Of a stretch of 54,391 nt of DNA, positions 8,065 to 15,821 are shown in pieces (within the stretch, counting starts at the first letter, position 1; each line of letters starts with the position of its first letter). The position numbers were made by a program, and so were the translations under genes. Origin of the DNA: Spongiactinospora rosea. GTDB taxonomy: Bacteria; Actinomycetota; Actinomycetes; Streptosporangiales; Streptosporangiaceae. The notes under the pieces were generated by a model, which made no database searches, was not told the origin of the DNA, and saw nothing but the letters and a program-made list of their open reading frames with translations. Where the stretch lies: contig NZ_QMEY01000039.1 of assembly GCF_003315795.1 (NCBI RefSeq), forward strand, positions 1-54,391, given 5' to 3'.

Positions 8065-8100
8065 GGGTCAGGGTCCATGTACGTGGATTCCCTGATACCC
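8065..8100. other. Long imperfect stem-loop upstream of the TROVE/vWA gene
   Basis: GGGTCAGGG pairs with CCCTGATACCC (two-base bulge), enclosing TCCA/TGGA around a TGTACG loop. It lies 170 bases upstream of the TROVE-like start and 65 bases before the secreted-protein gene. It could be part of a small RNA, an operator or a leader hairpin. It is noted because Ro60 homologues in Deinococcus and relatives are often encoded beside a Y RNA. Confidence 0.4.
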
Positions 8101-8165
8101 GCGACCTGCGTTAAGTGACACAGTGAAGTCGCTCGACAACTCAGCGTCCACAGTATGGGGGCATC

Positions 8166-8462
8166 ATGAACGTCCGCAGAACGCTCCTCGGTTCGGTCAT
8201 CCTCGGCGCGGCTCTGCTCGCGCCCGTCAGCGCGGCGGGGGCGGCGCAGGCGGCGGAGATCACCGCGGCCCAGCCGGTGGCCGCGGTCGCCGCCGCCAAG
8301 GCATGCAAGAAGGAGTGCAAGGAGGGCTTCCGGGTCGGCTACCGCGACGGCTACGCCGACTGCCTGGCCAACACCGACCGCAACCCGCGCAGCCGTCGCG
8401 GCTTCGGCGACTGGGTGCGCGGCTACGAACTGGGCTACGAGCGCGGCTTCCACGCCTGCTGA
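8166..8462 (+). CDS. Small secreted four-cysteine protein
   Basis: A 98-aa protein with a clear signal peptide (basic MNVRR, hydrophobic 8-25, likely cleavage after AQAA). The mature part has four cysteines (47, 51, 66, 98), suggesting two disulfides. The motif Gly-Tyr-x2-Gly-(Tyr/Phe)-x2-Cys occurs twice, at 58-66 and 90-98, an internal duplication. Only a G-rich GGGGG precedes the ATG. No family is recognised. It is divergent from the TROVE/vWA pair. Confidence 0.7.
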   Translation: MNVRRTLLGSVILGAALLAPVSAAGAAQAAEITAAQPVAAVAAAKACKKECKEGFRVGYRDGYADCLANTDRNPRSRRGFGDWVRGYELGYERGFHAC

Positions 8463-8535
8463 GCCCGGCTGAGCGGCGGAGGGCGTGGACCGCGCCAGGC
8501 ACCAGCCACGCCCTCCCAGCTCAGAGATCAGCAGG

Positions 8536-9387
8536 TCAGAAGAGGGTCAGCGGCTCGATGGGCTCGGTGTCCGGCAGCGGTTCCAGTTCGGGCACCCGCG
8601 CCCGCACCTCGTCGTGGAAACGGCGGGCGAGTGGCAGCGACTCGGTGTTGTCGGGGGTGTGGATGAACACGGTCGGGCTGCGGCCCTCCCGCAGCCATCC
8701 GGTCACCGTCTCCACCCAGTACTTCCAGCCCTCCACCGTCAGCTCGCTGTCGTCTCTGCCGAGGTAGCGGATGATCGGCCGGTCGGTCAGCGCCCGCGAC
8801 CGGCGCGGCACACGCGGCTTCTTCGACCAGGCGTCCCGCTCGGCGTCGCTGGTCGGCCGGCCGCTGAACAGGGCGACGGTGTCGAACGGCACCCACTCGG
8901 CCCCCACCCCGGCCAGCACGCTCTCCAGCGCCCGCGCGGCGCGCTCGTCCTCAAAGAAGACCCGGTGGCGCACCTCGACGGCATAGTGGAGGTCGCGGGG
9001 CGCCCCGCGCAGGAAGGCGGCCAGCACGCCGAGGTCGGACGGGCCGAAGGAGGGCGGCAGTTGCACCCAGTACGCGTGCGCCCGCGGACCCAGCGGCTCC
9101 ATGGTGTCCAGAAACCCGCGCAACTCCTCGTCCACGCCGGTCAGGCAGCGCACATGCGTGATCGTCTTGGGCAGCTTGACGATGAACCGGAAGTCCTCGC
9201 CGGTCTGCCCCGCCCACGACCGCACGGTGTCCTTCGCCGGGGTGGCGTAGAACGTGGTGTTCCCCTCCACCGCGTTGCACCAGGTCGCGTACGCCCGCAG
9301 CCGCTCCCCCTGCGGCAGCGGATGCGGAAGGTACCGCCCCCGCCAGGGCGCATGACTCCACATCGCGCAGCCCACATGAAGACGCAT
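8536..9387 (-). CDS. DUF72 (YecE-like) protein
   Basis: A 283-aa protein of the DUF72 TIM-barrel family. Typical blocks are HVGCAMWSHAPWRGRYLP at the start, NAVEGNTTFYATP (conserved VExNxTFY), FIVKLPKTITHVRCL, YWVQLPPSF, YAVEVRH (the conserved E-R position) and the C-terminal VFIHTPDNTESLPLA. The biochemical role of this widespread family is not established. It is divergent from the MerR gene, with about 47 bases between their likely starts. Confidence 0.9.
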   Translation of the reverse strand: MRLHVGCAMWSHAPWRGRYLPHPLPQGERLRAYATWCNAVEGNTTFYATPAKDTVRSWAGQTGEDFRFIVKLPKTITHVRCLTGVDEELRGFLDTMEPLGPRAHAYWVQLPPSFGPSDLGVLAAFLRGAPRDLHYAVEVRHRVFFEDERAARALESVLAGVGAEWVPFDTVALFSGRPTSDAERDAWSKKPRVPRRSRALTDRPIIRYLGRDDSELTVEGWKYWVETVTGWLREGRSPTVFIHTPDNTESLPLARRFHDEVRARVPELEPLPDTEPIEPLTLF

Positions 9388-9434
9388 ACTCCGACGCTAT
9401 CCGCTGTTCACCCGCTATGCGGGAGAATGCGGAG

Positions 9435-9827
9435 ATGGACGATCTCACGCCGGTGCGGGAGGTGGCCGAGCGTTTCGGGGTGCCGATCTCGACGCTGCAC
9501 TACTGGGAGCGGCGCGGCCTGCTGACGCCGCACCGGCGGTCCGGGCGACGGCACTTCGACACCGAACAGCTCTACCGGGTCGCACTGATCAAGCTGCTCC
9601 GGGAGACCGGCCTGATGTCCATCGAGGAGATCGACGCCCTGCTGCACCGCAGCGGCGGCACCGCTCCCTGGCAGGACACCGTCCACGGCCGCATCGCCAC
9701 CCTGGACGCCCACCTGACCCGCCTCCAGACCGCCCGCGACTACCTCACCCACCTCCTCACCTGCTCCCACGGCGACGCTCTGGAAAAATGCCCCACCTTC
9801 CGCGCCACCGTCCCCCTCCCCCTCTGA
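9435..9827 (+). CDS. MerR-family transcriptional regulator
   Basis: A 130-aa protein. An N-terminal winged helix (VREVAERFGVPISTLHYWERRGLLTPHRRSGRRHFDTEQLYRV) is the MerR signature, with a coiled-coil dimerisation helix at about 80-110. The short C-terminal effector part has two Cys (TCSHGDALEKCPTF), compatible with metal or redox sensing. The ATG at 9435 is preferred because GGGAGA lies about ten bases upstream; an in-frame ATG six codons earlier has no ribosome binding site. Divergent placement suggests it controls the DUF72 gene. Confidence 0.85.
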   Translation: MDDLTPVREVAERFGVPISTLHYWERRGLLTPHRRSGRRHFDTEQLYRVALIKLLRETGLMSIEEIDALLHRSGGTAPWQDTVHGRIATLDAHLTRLQTARDYLTHLLTCSHGDALEKCPTFRATVPLPL

Positions 9828-9965
9828 CCCGCCAGCGGGCATTAAGTACGGCAAAAACACCTATACCGTCAATTGGGATTAGCGCCGGAATTTCGCCCTA
9901 CACACCGGCCCGAATGCAATGAGCTGGCAAACTAGGCCCTCACCGAATAGGGGAGGGGCCACGCA

Positions 9966-10235
9966 ATGGCGGGAAAGACCGCAGACCCGTCGGAGCATAC
10001 CGACAAAGACATCCGGAAGACCCTGCGGCACTGGGTGAGCCTGGGGTGGAGCCTTCGTCGCGAAGGTCATGGCTTTCGGCTGTACTGCCCTTGCCAGAAC
10101 ATGTGTACGACCATCCCAGTGGGGAGCACTCCTGCCAACCCTGGACGCACCATCCGGTGGATCAACAATGCCGCTCAACAGTGTCCAAAAGATGCGGATG
10201 ACCCCCGAAGGGCACTTACCGGGATGGATCACTAA
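9966..10235 (+). CDS. HicA-like small protein (putative toxin)
   Basis: An 89-aa protein with a good ribosome binding site (AGGGGAGG). IRKTLRHWVSLGWSLRREGHGFRLYCPC...VGSTPANPGRTIRWINNA follows the HicA pattern: a helix, G-W-x-x-R-R-x-G-x-G strand turn with the family His, then a ...STP... turn and final helix, a dsRBD-like fold. HicA toxins are ribosome-independent mRNA interferases. The next gene, 61 bp downstream, has a helix-turn-helix and could be the antitoxin or regulator. CPCQNMC adds three cysteines not usual in HicA. It could instead be a non-toxic relative. Confidence 0.6.
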   Translation: MAGKTADPSEHTDKDIRKTLRHWVSLGWSLRREGHGFRLYCPCQNMCTTIPVGSTPANPGRTIRWINNAAQQCPKDADDPRRALTGMDH

Positions 10236-10248
10236 TGATGCAGGGAGC

Positions 10249-10266
10249 TGTTGACGAACGTCAACA
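10249..10266. promoter_or_regulatory. Perfect 18-bp palindrome before the HTH gene
   Basis: TGTTGACG-AA-CGTCAACA is a perfect 8-2-8 inverted repeat, 31 bases upstream of the HTH gene's ATG. It contains a TTGACG -35-like word. It is most likely an operator, probably for the HTH protein itself. GTTGA/TCAAC half-sites also occur in the promoter of the HTH gene at 42913-43290. Confidence 0.6.
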
Positions 10267-10296
10267 ACACTGCGACCCTATGTGCAGGGAGGCGTG

Positions 10297-10827
10297 ATGG
10301 AGTATGAGTTCCGCTTCGTGGTAGAGGGTGCTTCCGTCGATGATGTGGCGGCCGTTGAGGCCCTGGAGCGTGGGCTTGACGCCATGCTGTTCCGGGGCGG
10401 CGGGCTGGACCTTGTGGAGATCGCCGCCGAGGGGGCCGATGCGTTCGACGCGGCGATGCGTGCCGCCGGGCGGATCGCCGAGCAGGTGCCCGGCCTTCGG
10501 CCGATGCGGCTGCACCGGGATCTGGTAGGGATACCGGAGATCGCCGAACGCGCCGGGACGACTCGCCAGAACGTGCATCTGTGGATGACCGGCCAACGGC
10601 GGCACAGCGCCGCATTCCCTTTTCCCAAGCCCGAAGGAACCGCCGGTCGCGCTCAGGTCTGGTTGTGGGTAGAGGTCAATTCATGGCTCGAACACCAAGG
10701 GATGGACGATGGTGTGAATCGGCCCTCCCGGAATGAGATCGCCGATATCGACTCCGCGTTGAATCGCGGCTTCCACCATCAGTGCCGCCCCGTCACCGAG
10801 AGCGGGGCATGGTCAGGGTCGCGGTGA
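10297..10827 (+). CDS. HTH DNA-binding protein (putative antitoxin/regulator)
   Basis: A 176-aa protein. Residues 1-70 form an alpha/beta domain of unknown type (EYEFRFVVEGASVDDVAAVEALERGLDAMLF). Residues 78-130 hold a helix-turn-helix (VGIPEIAERAGTTRQNVHLWMTGQRR) followed by an FPFPKPEGTAGRAQVWLWVEVNSWLEHQ wing resembling AlpA/MerR-like excisionase domains. The ATG is preceded by GGGAGG at four bases. A perfect palindrome upstream is its likely operator. The 3' end overlaps the convergent MFS gene by 35 bp. Pairing with the HicA-like gene suggests a toxin-antitoxin module, which is inference. Confidence 0.7.
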   Translation: MEYEFRFVVEGASVDDVAAVEALERGLDAMLFRGGGLDLVEIAAEGADAFDAAMRAAGRIAEQVPGLRPMRLHRDLVGIPEIAERAGTTRQNVHLWMTGQRRHSAAFPFPKPEGTAGRAQVWLWVEVNSWLEHQGMDDGVNRPSRNEIADIDSALNRGFHHQCRPVTESGAWSGSR

Positions 10828-12193
10828 GGGCGGCCAGGGTGAGGAAGGCGGCGGAGATGAGGAAGGCGATGGTGTGGCCGCGGGCCAGGGCGGCGGGGGC
10901 GGCCGGGCCGAGGGGGTGGGGGTGGGTGGTGGCCCAGGTGGAGGCGGTGGCGGTGGAGATCATGCCGAGGGCGGCGAGGCCGATGGCGCCGCTGGTCTGG
11001 CGCACGGTGTTCAGGAGGCCCGCGGCCAGGCCGTTCTGGGTGGCGGGGACGCCGCTGGTGGCGGCTATGGTGATCGGGGTGAAGGCCGCCGCCGTACCGA
11101 AGCCGAAGATCCCGCCCGAGACCACGACCGTCAGCGTGTAGGACCCGTCAACGCCGAGGAAGGCCGCCACGCCCAGTGCGCCCGCCGCGCCGATCAGGCA
11201 GCACGCGGCGGTCGTGCGGCGCGGGCCGAAGCGCAGGGTGAGCCGTCCGGCGGTTTGGGCCCCGGCGAACATCGCGACGCCGACCGGCAGGTACCCCAGG
11301 CCCGCCTGGAGCGGCGACCAGCCGTGGACGTCCTGGAGGTACAGCGACAGCAGGATCGGGCTGGCGAAGAACCCCAGCCCGAGCAGGAACATCACCACGT
11401 TGCCGCTGCTCACCGCGCGCAGCCGGAAGACGTCCACGGACAGCAGCGGCTCGCGGGCCCACCGCGCCTGGTGGACCACGAAGATCGCCAGCAGCGCGAG
11501 CCCGCCGCCCAGAACGGCCCGGCCGCCGGCCTGCTGGACACCGTATGACACACCGGTCAGCCCGGCGGTGGCCAGTACCGCGCCCACGAGGTCCAGCCGG
11601 GGACGACGGCCGGGCGCGTCCTGCCCGGGGAGTCCGCGCGCCGCGCCCACCAGGCCGAACACCCCGATCGGTACCGTCACGAAGAACACCCACCGCCAGC
11701 CCGCCCACTGGGTCAGCACTCCGCCGATCACCGGCCCGGCCGCCGCGCCGACCGCCCCCACCGCGCTCCACGCGCCCAGCACCCGGGCCCGCCGTGCCGG
11801 TTCCGTGAAGGTCGCGGTCAGCAGGGACAACGTCACCGGCCCCAGCAGCGCCGCGCCGAGCCCCTGCGCCGCCCGCGCGGCCAGCAGCGCCTCCGGGCCG
11901 GTGGCCAGCCCGCCCGCGACCCGGGCGACGGTGAAGATCGTCATCCCGGTCAGCCAGACCGCCCGCCGTCCGAACACGTCCGCGCACCGGCCGCCGAGCA
12001 GCAGGAACCCGGCGAAGGTCAGCGTGTAGGCGTTGACCACCCAGGGCAGCGTGGCGGTGGAGAACCCGAGCGAGGCGCGGATGCCGGGCAGCGCCACGGA
12101 CACGATCGTGGCGTCCAGGATGACGACGAACGACCCGGCACAGGCCAGCGCCATCACCAGCCGCTCCCGCCGCCGCACTCCGGCCTCGCTCAC
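10793..12193 (-). CDS. DHA2-family (EmrB/QacA) MFS drug exporter
   Basis: A 466-aa protein with about fourteen membrane segments. LDATIVSVALPGI is the family motif D1 and LLGGRCADVFGRRAVW is MFS motif A. ATFTEPARRARVLGAWSAVGAVGAAAGPVIGGVLTQWAGWRWVFFVTVPIG carries motif C and the DHA2 signature. The GTG start is preferred because GGGGGGAAAC lies directly before it. It likely exports drugs or an endogenous metabolite by proton antiport. A perfect 16-bp palindrome about 40 bases upstream implies control by a repressor; no regulator gene is adjacent on that side. Confidence 0.92.
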   Translation of the reverse strand: MSEAGVRRRERLVMALACAGSFVVILDATIVSVALPGIRASLGFSTATLPWVVNAYTLTFAGFLLLGGRCADVFGRRAVWLTGMTIFTVARVAGGLATGPEALLAARAAQGLGAALLGPVTLSLLTATFTEPARRARVLGAWSAVGAVGAAAGPVIGGVLTQWAGWRWVFFVTVPIGVFGLVGAARGLPGQDAPGRRPRLDLVGAVLATAGLTGVSYGVQQAGGRAVLGGGLALLAIFVVHQARWAREPLLSVDVFRLRAVSSGNVVMFLLGLGFFASPILLSLYLQDVHGWSPLQAGLGYLPVGVAMFAGAQTAGRLTLRFGPRRTTAACCLIGAAGALGVAAFLGVDGSYTLTVVVSGGIFGFGTAAAFTPITIAATSGVPATQNGLAAGLLNTVRQTSGAIGLAALGMISTATASTWATTHPHPLGPAAPAALARGHTIAFLISAAFLTLAALTATLTMPRSR

Positions 12194-12230
12194 GTTTCCC
12201 CCCGAACGCCTCAGACGGAAACCTTCGCAA

Positions 12231-12246
12231 CTCAACCCGGGTTGAG
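12231..12246. promoter_or_regulatory. Perfect 16-bp palindrome upstream of the DHA2 exporter
   Basis: CTCAACCCGGGTTGAG is fully palindromic. On the minus strand its right half overlaps TTGAGT, a plausible -35 for the exporter. The size and position fit a TetR- or MarR-type operator. Confidence 0.65.
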
Positions 12247-12374
12247 CACAAGCCCTTGTGACCGACGCGAAGCGGAGCCCCTTGCAGTCATTTGACGTAC
12301 GCGTCGGCCCCGCGATGGCGGCCAGGCTTGCCTCAAGGGACGATTTTCATCGTCCAGCCTCGGACAGGAGGAGG

Positions 12375-12731
12375 ATGAGCGTGAAACGTTCGGTTTTGAC
12401 GGTGGCTGTCGCATTGGCACTGGCCGTCGGCGGCACCGCTGTCACGGCGCCGCCCGCGTCGGCCGCCACCACCGTCACCACGCAACACACCCAGGGCCAG
12501 TTCGACAACAACCCGGGAAACGGGGCCGAGTCGTGGGTCTGGGTCTGGACCAACGCGCCGCTCGGCGGCGGGATCGAGTGGCAGTACTACGACGGCGCCA
12601 CCGATTCCCTCTACACCTCGAATGGCACCGCGCAGAGCCTCAGCCCGTCGAAGGACATCTGGCGCGCTCGGGCCTGGCATTACATCAGTACCGAGGTGGG
12701 GGCGGTGAAGAAGTTCGGCCTCTGGAGCTGA
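12375..12731 (+). CDS. Small secreted protein
   Basis: A 118-aa protein with a signal peptide (MSVKRSVLTVAVALALAVGG..., cleavage near ASA-A at 33). The mature part is rich in aromatic residues, with WVWVWTNAPLGGGIEWQYYDGATDSL and a C-terminal WRARAWHYISTEVGAVKKFGLWS, and has no cysteines. AGGAGGAGG lies just before the ATG; the in-frame GTG two codons later has better spacing and could be the true start. No family is recognised. It is likely exported by Sec. Confidence 0.65.
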   Translation: MSVKRSVLTVAVALALAVGGTAVTAPPASAATTVTTQHTQGQFDNNPGNGAESWVWVWTNAPLGGGIEWQYYDGATDSLYTSNGTAQSLSPSKDIWRARAWHYISTEVGAVKKFGLWS

Positions 12732-12769
12732 GTGTCGGGTGACGGCATCACTGGCCGTGTGCCTCTGAT

Positions 12770-13075
12770 GTAGCCGCCGCGCCCAGCCGTACCGCGCACA
12801 TCGGACGGGTTCTGCGCTGGTAGGACAGCGCGGCGGCGACGCCCCCCCAGCCCCGAGACGCCGAAGGCGAGCAAGCCGACGGCGACCGGCCAGGACGAGG
12901 GTCCACCGCGGCCAGACCTGGCTCCACGGCCCGGTCATGGCCGGCATCAGGAAGGCCGCCGGCAGGCCGAGCACCCCGGTGAGGTCCAGCCCGTACCGGA
13001 CCGGCCAGGCCATGAGCCCCTCGCCGGTGTCCGTTCCGGACCGGTCCAGCCGCCGAACTCGGCCACGCCCACATC
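12770..13075 (-). pseudogene. Decayed membrane-protein fragment
   Basis: One minus frame gives MAWPVRYGLDLTGVLGLPAAFLMPAMTGPWSQVWPRWTLVLAGRR. Its hydrophobic segment and PRWTLVLAGRR loop look like part of an actinobacterial multi-pass protein. A different minus frame nearer the 3' end gives ALSYQRRTRPMCAV, which resembles the C-terminal tail of such proteins. Neither frame is open across the whole stretch and no start site fits. The simplest reading is a frameshifted, internally deleted remnant. The rest of the 12732-13113 gap shows nothing else. Confidence 0.35.
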
Positions 13076-13113
13076 CTGCCGGCCTTGTCCGGGCGTCCCC
13101 CGGCGAGCTAGTG

Positions 13114-13143
13114 TGACCAATGACTGGATTTCTTAATTGGTCA
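13114..13143. promoter_or_regulatory. Inverted repeat upstream of TetR-P450 operon
   Basis: TGACCAAT and ATTGGTCA are perfect inverted arms 14 bases apart, ending 14 bases before the TetR ATG. This is the usual place for an autoregulatory TetR operator. Confidence 0.6.
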
Positions 13144-13157
13144 AAGGACGGTACGGG

Positions 13158-13817
13158 ATGGATGAGCGAGCGGACCGGATTCTCGACGCGGCACGCGGAC
13201 TGATCCTGCGCCTGGGTTACCGCAAGGTCACGGTGGAGGACATCGCCGCCGCGGCCGACGTCGGCAAGGGCACGGTCTATCTGCACTGGCGCACCAAGCA
13301 CGAGCTGTACGAGGCGCTGCTGCTCCGCGAGTCCATCTGGCTGATCGAAGACCTGATCGCGATGCTGCGCCGCGATCCTGCCACCGTCCGTCCGAGCACG
13401 TTCGCCCGGGAGTCGTACCTGGCCACCGTGCGCAGGCCCCTGTTGTTCGCGCTGTTCAGCGGCAACGTGGAGTACCTGGGCAAGCTCACCCGCCACCCGC
13501 TGCGCAGTCACGACCTGCTGGCCTCCGACCGGTTCTTCGCGGTCGTGGACCGGTTCGGGCTGACCCGCACGGACATCCCGCACCGGGAGCACACGGTCAG
13601 TGCCGTGTCGGCGTCCTTCTACCTGCTGGAGGCCATCAACCCGGACACCTCGGCGCTCAGCGCCGAGGCCAAGGCCGACGCCCTGGCGTTCACCATGCGC
13701 AACGCCTTCGAACCCGCGGGCGAGCCCGCCCCCGAGGCGCTGGCCGCCGCGGCGGCCGAGTACATCGCCATTTTCGAAGAGCTGATCCCGCCCTACCGCA
13801 AGTGGATCTACGACTGA
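13158..13817 (+). CDS. TetR-family regulator of the P450 operon
   Basis: A 219-aa protein. The N-terminal TetR helix-turn-helix reads RILDAARGLILRLGYRKVTVEDIAAAADVGKGTVYLHWRTKHELYEALL. The C-terminal ligand-binding domain has no recognised subfamily. The ATG at 13158 is used because AAAGGACGG precedes it at a suitable distance; an in-frame upstream start lies inside the operator-like repeat. The P450 gene starts eight bases after its stop with its own GAGGAG, so both form one transcript. It probably represses itself and the P450 until a ligand, perhaps the P450 substrate, binds. Confidence 0.9.
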   Translation: MDERADRILDAARGLILRLGYRKVTVEDIAAAADVGKGTVYLHWRTKHELYEALLLRESIWLIEDLIAMLRRDPATVRPSTFARESYLATVRRPLLFALFSGNVEYLGKLTRHPLRSHDLLASDRFFAVVDRFGLTRTDIPHREHTVSAVSASFYLLEAINPDTSALSAEAKADALAFTMRNAFEPAGEPAPEALAAAAAEYIAIFEELIPPYRKWIYD

Positions 13818-13825
13818 GGAGACCG

Positions 13826-15010
13826 ATGGCCCACATCAGCGAGCGGTACGCGTTCCCGCAGGACAAGTGGTGGCTGCACGGCCGCAGGCCGGAGGCGCCG
13901 GTGGTGCTGGAGGCCGACACCGGGGTGTGCCACGTCTACGGATATCCCGAGATGCAGGAGGTGTTCGCCGACCCGGCGACGTACTCCTCCGACATCACGC
14001 GCATCATGCCCGAGACCGGCGACACCATCTCGCTGGAGGGCTTCCTCACCCAGATGGACCCCCCGGAGCACGGCAAGCTCCGCAAGCTGGCCAGCCACGC
14101 CTTCACCCCGAGGGTGATCGCCGGGCTCGAACCGGCGATCACCACCCTCACCGGCGAACTGCTCGACGCCGTGGCGGGCCGGTCCCGCTGGGAGCTGGTC
14201 TCCGAGCTCGCCTACCCCCTCCCCGTCATCGTCATCGCCGACCTGCTGGGGGTACCCGCAGGCGACCGCCCGCTGTTCAAGAAGTGGGCGGACGCGATGT
14301 TCGAGACCGACCAGAAGATCTCGCTGGCCGAGGAGGACCTGCGGCCGAACGACGGCGGGGCGTCGCTCCAGGCGTGGCACGAGCTGACCGCGTACCTGGC
14401 CGGGCACACCGCCGACCGCAGGCGCAACCCGCGCGCCGACCTGCTCACCAAGCTGGTCGAGGCCGAGGTGGACGGTGAGCGCCTGCCCGACCAGCAGGTC
14501 GTCAACTTCGCGATGGTACTGCTGCTCGCCGGGCACATCACCACCACCATGCTGCTCGGCAACACGGTGCTGCTGCTGGACGCCCACCCGGAGCTGCTGG
14601 CCCGGGTACGCGAGGACCGTTCGCTGGTCCCCGCGGTGATCGAGGAGTCGCTGCGGTACCTCACGCCGTTCGCCGGGCTCACCCGGATCACCAACACGGA
14701 GGCGAAGCTGGGCGGCGTCACCATTCCGGCCGACCAGTTCATGATGATCTGGCCGGGTCCGGCGAACCGCGACCCCCGGCAGTTCCCCGACCCGGACGTC
14801 TTCGACCCCTTCCGCGACCCCAACCCGCACGTCGCCTTCGGCCGCGGCATCCACTTCTGCATGGGCGCGCCGCTGGCCCGGCTGGAGGGACGCGTGGCGC
14901 TCAACCTGCTGCTCGACCGCTTCCCGGAGCTGCGCGTCGATCCGACGGACGTCCCGGAGTTCCTGATCGCGCCGACCATGACCGGCGTGCGCAAGCTCCC
15001 CATGGCCTGA
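13826..15010 (+). CDS. Cytochrome P450 (CYP107-like)
   Basis: A 394-aa soluble bacterial P450 of normal length. Its I-helix is LLLAGHITTTM (235-240), the ExxR motif is EESLR (273-277) and the haem loop is FGRGIHFCMGAPLARLEG, with Cys345 as the ligand. The I-helix has Ile where most relatives have Glu in AGHETT, a variation known in several CYP107-type enzymes. GAGGAG seven bases upstream supports the ATG. No ferredoxin gene is adjacent, so redox partners must be encoded elsewhere. It is co-transcribed with the TetR gene; the substrate is unknown, probably a small hydrophobic molecule. Confidence 0.93.
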   Translation: MAHISERYAFPQDKWWLHGRRPEAPVVLEADTGVCHVYGYPEMQEVFADPATYSSDITRIMPETGDTISLEGFLTQMDPPEHGKLRKLASHAFTPRVIAGLEPAITTLTGELLDAVAGRSRWELVSELAYPLPVIVIADLLGVPAGDRPLFKKWADAMFETDQKISLAEEDLRPNDGGASLQAWHELTAYLAGHTADRRRNPRADLLTKLVEAEVDGERLPDQQVVNFAMVLLLAGHITTTMLLGNTVLLLDAHPELLARVREDRSLVPAVIEESLRYLTPFAGLTRITNTEAKLGGVTIPADQFMMIWPGPANRDPRQFPDPDVFDPFRDPNPHVAFGRGIHFCMGAPLARLEGRVALNLLLDRFPELRVDPTDVPEFLIAPTMTGVRKLPMA

Positions 15011-15025
15011 CGCGAGCCGAGAACG

Positions 15026-15808
15026 TCAGAAGACGTTCTTCAGGAACGGCAGCAGCGCCTCCGCCGTGCGTTCCGGGTGGTCCGACATCGGGTAGTGGCC
15101 CGCGCCGTCGATCACGACGGCCTGGCCGCGCAGCAGCGACGCCTGGGTCCGGGCCTCCGCCGCCGGGTCGGGGAAGTCGGGGTCCTTGGCCCCCATCAGC
15201 ACCAGGGCCGGGCAGCGGACCTCGGAGAGCACCTGTTCGGCGTCCGGCGCGCGGTTGAGCAGCATGGCGCGCATGGCCTCATGCCGTTCGCGGTCGCGCA
15301 GCATGGCGACCAGCTTCGCGCGGTGCGCGGCCAGGTCGGCGGGCTTGGCCGTGGGGTGGGCCATTTTGTAGTACAGGCTCCACAGCCGCGGCGAGGCGGC
15401 GATCAGCCGGACGAGCGCGCGGAGGGCCGCGTTGAGCGGGATGGCCCGGATGAACCCGTCGATCGGGACGATTCCGGCCACCCGCTCGGGTGCGTCGGTG
15501 GCGGCGCGGACGACGGCGCCGCCGGAGTAGGAGTTGCCGAGCAGTACCGCGCCGGGCGCGTCCAGTACCTCCAGCAGGGCGACGACGTCGCGGCCCACCG
15601 CGGCCTGGGAGTAGTCGTCCCATCCGGCGGACGACTCCCCGTGGCCGCGCAGGTCCATGGTCACCACCCGGTACCCGGCCTCGACCAGCAGCGGGCGCAG
15701 CCGCCGGTACGCCTCGCGGGTGTCGCCCAGGCCGGGCAGGCACACGACGAGCGGTCCTTCGCCGGCGGAGTCGTAGGCCAGGCGGCCGCCCGGTACGTCG
15801 ACGAACAT
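15026..15808 (-). CDS. Alpha/beta-fold hydrolase
   Basis: A 260-aa alpha/beta hydrolase. The oxyanion region is VVCLPGLGDTREAYRRL, the strand-turn DLRGHGES is typical, and the nucleophile elbow is GNSYSGG. The acid is probably Asp in AKDPDFPDP and the base His in GAGHYPMSDHPE. The ATG at 15808 has AAGGAAGG seven bases upstream; a further in-frame ATG lies nine codons earlier without such a site. It is the last gene of an operon with a membrane protein and a 29-aa membrane peptide. Substrate unknown. Confidence 0.9.
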   Translation of the reverse strand: MFVDVPGGRLAYDSAGEGPLVVCLPGLGDTREAYRRLRPLLVEAGYRVVTMDLRGHGESSAGWDDYSQAAVGRDVVALLEVLDAPGAVLLGNSYSGGAVVRAATDAPERVAGIVPIDGFIRAIPLNAALRALVRLIAASPRLWSLYYKMAHPTAKPADLAAHRAKLVAMLRDRERHEAMRAMLLNRAPDAEQVLSEVRCPALVLMGAKDPDFPDPAAEARTQASLLRGQAVVIDGAGHYPMSDHPERTAEALLPFLKNVF

Positions 15809-15821
15809 GTCGTGGCCTTCC

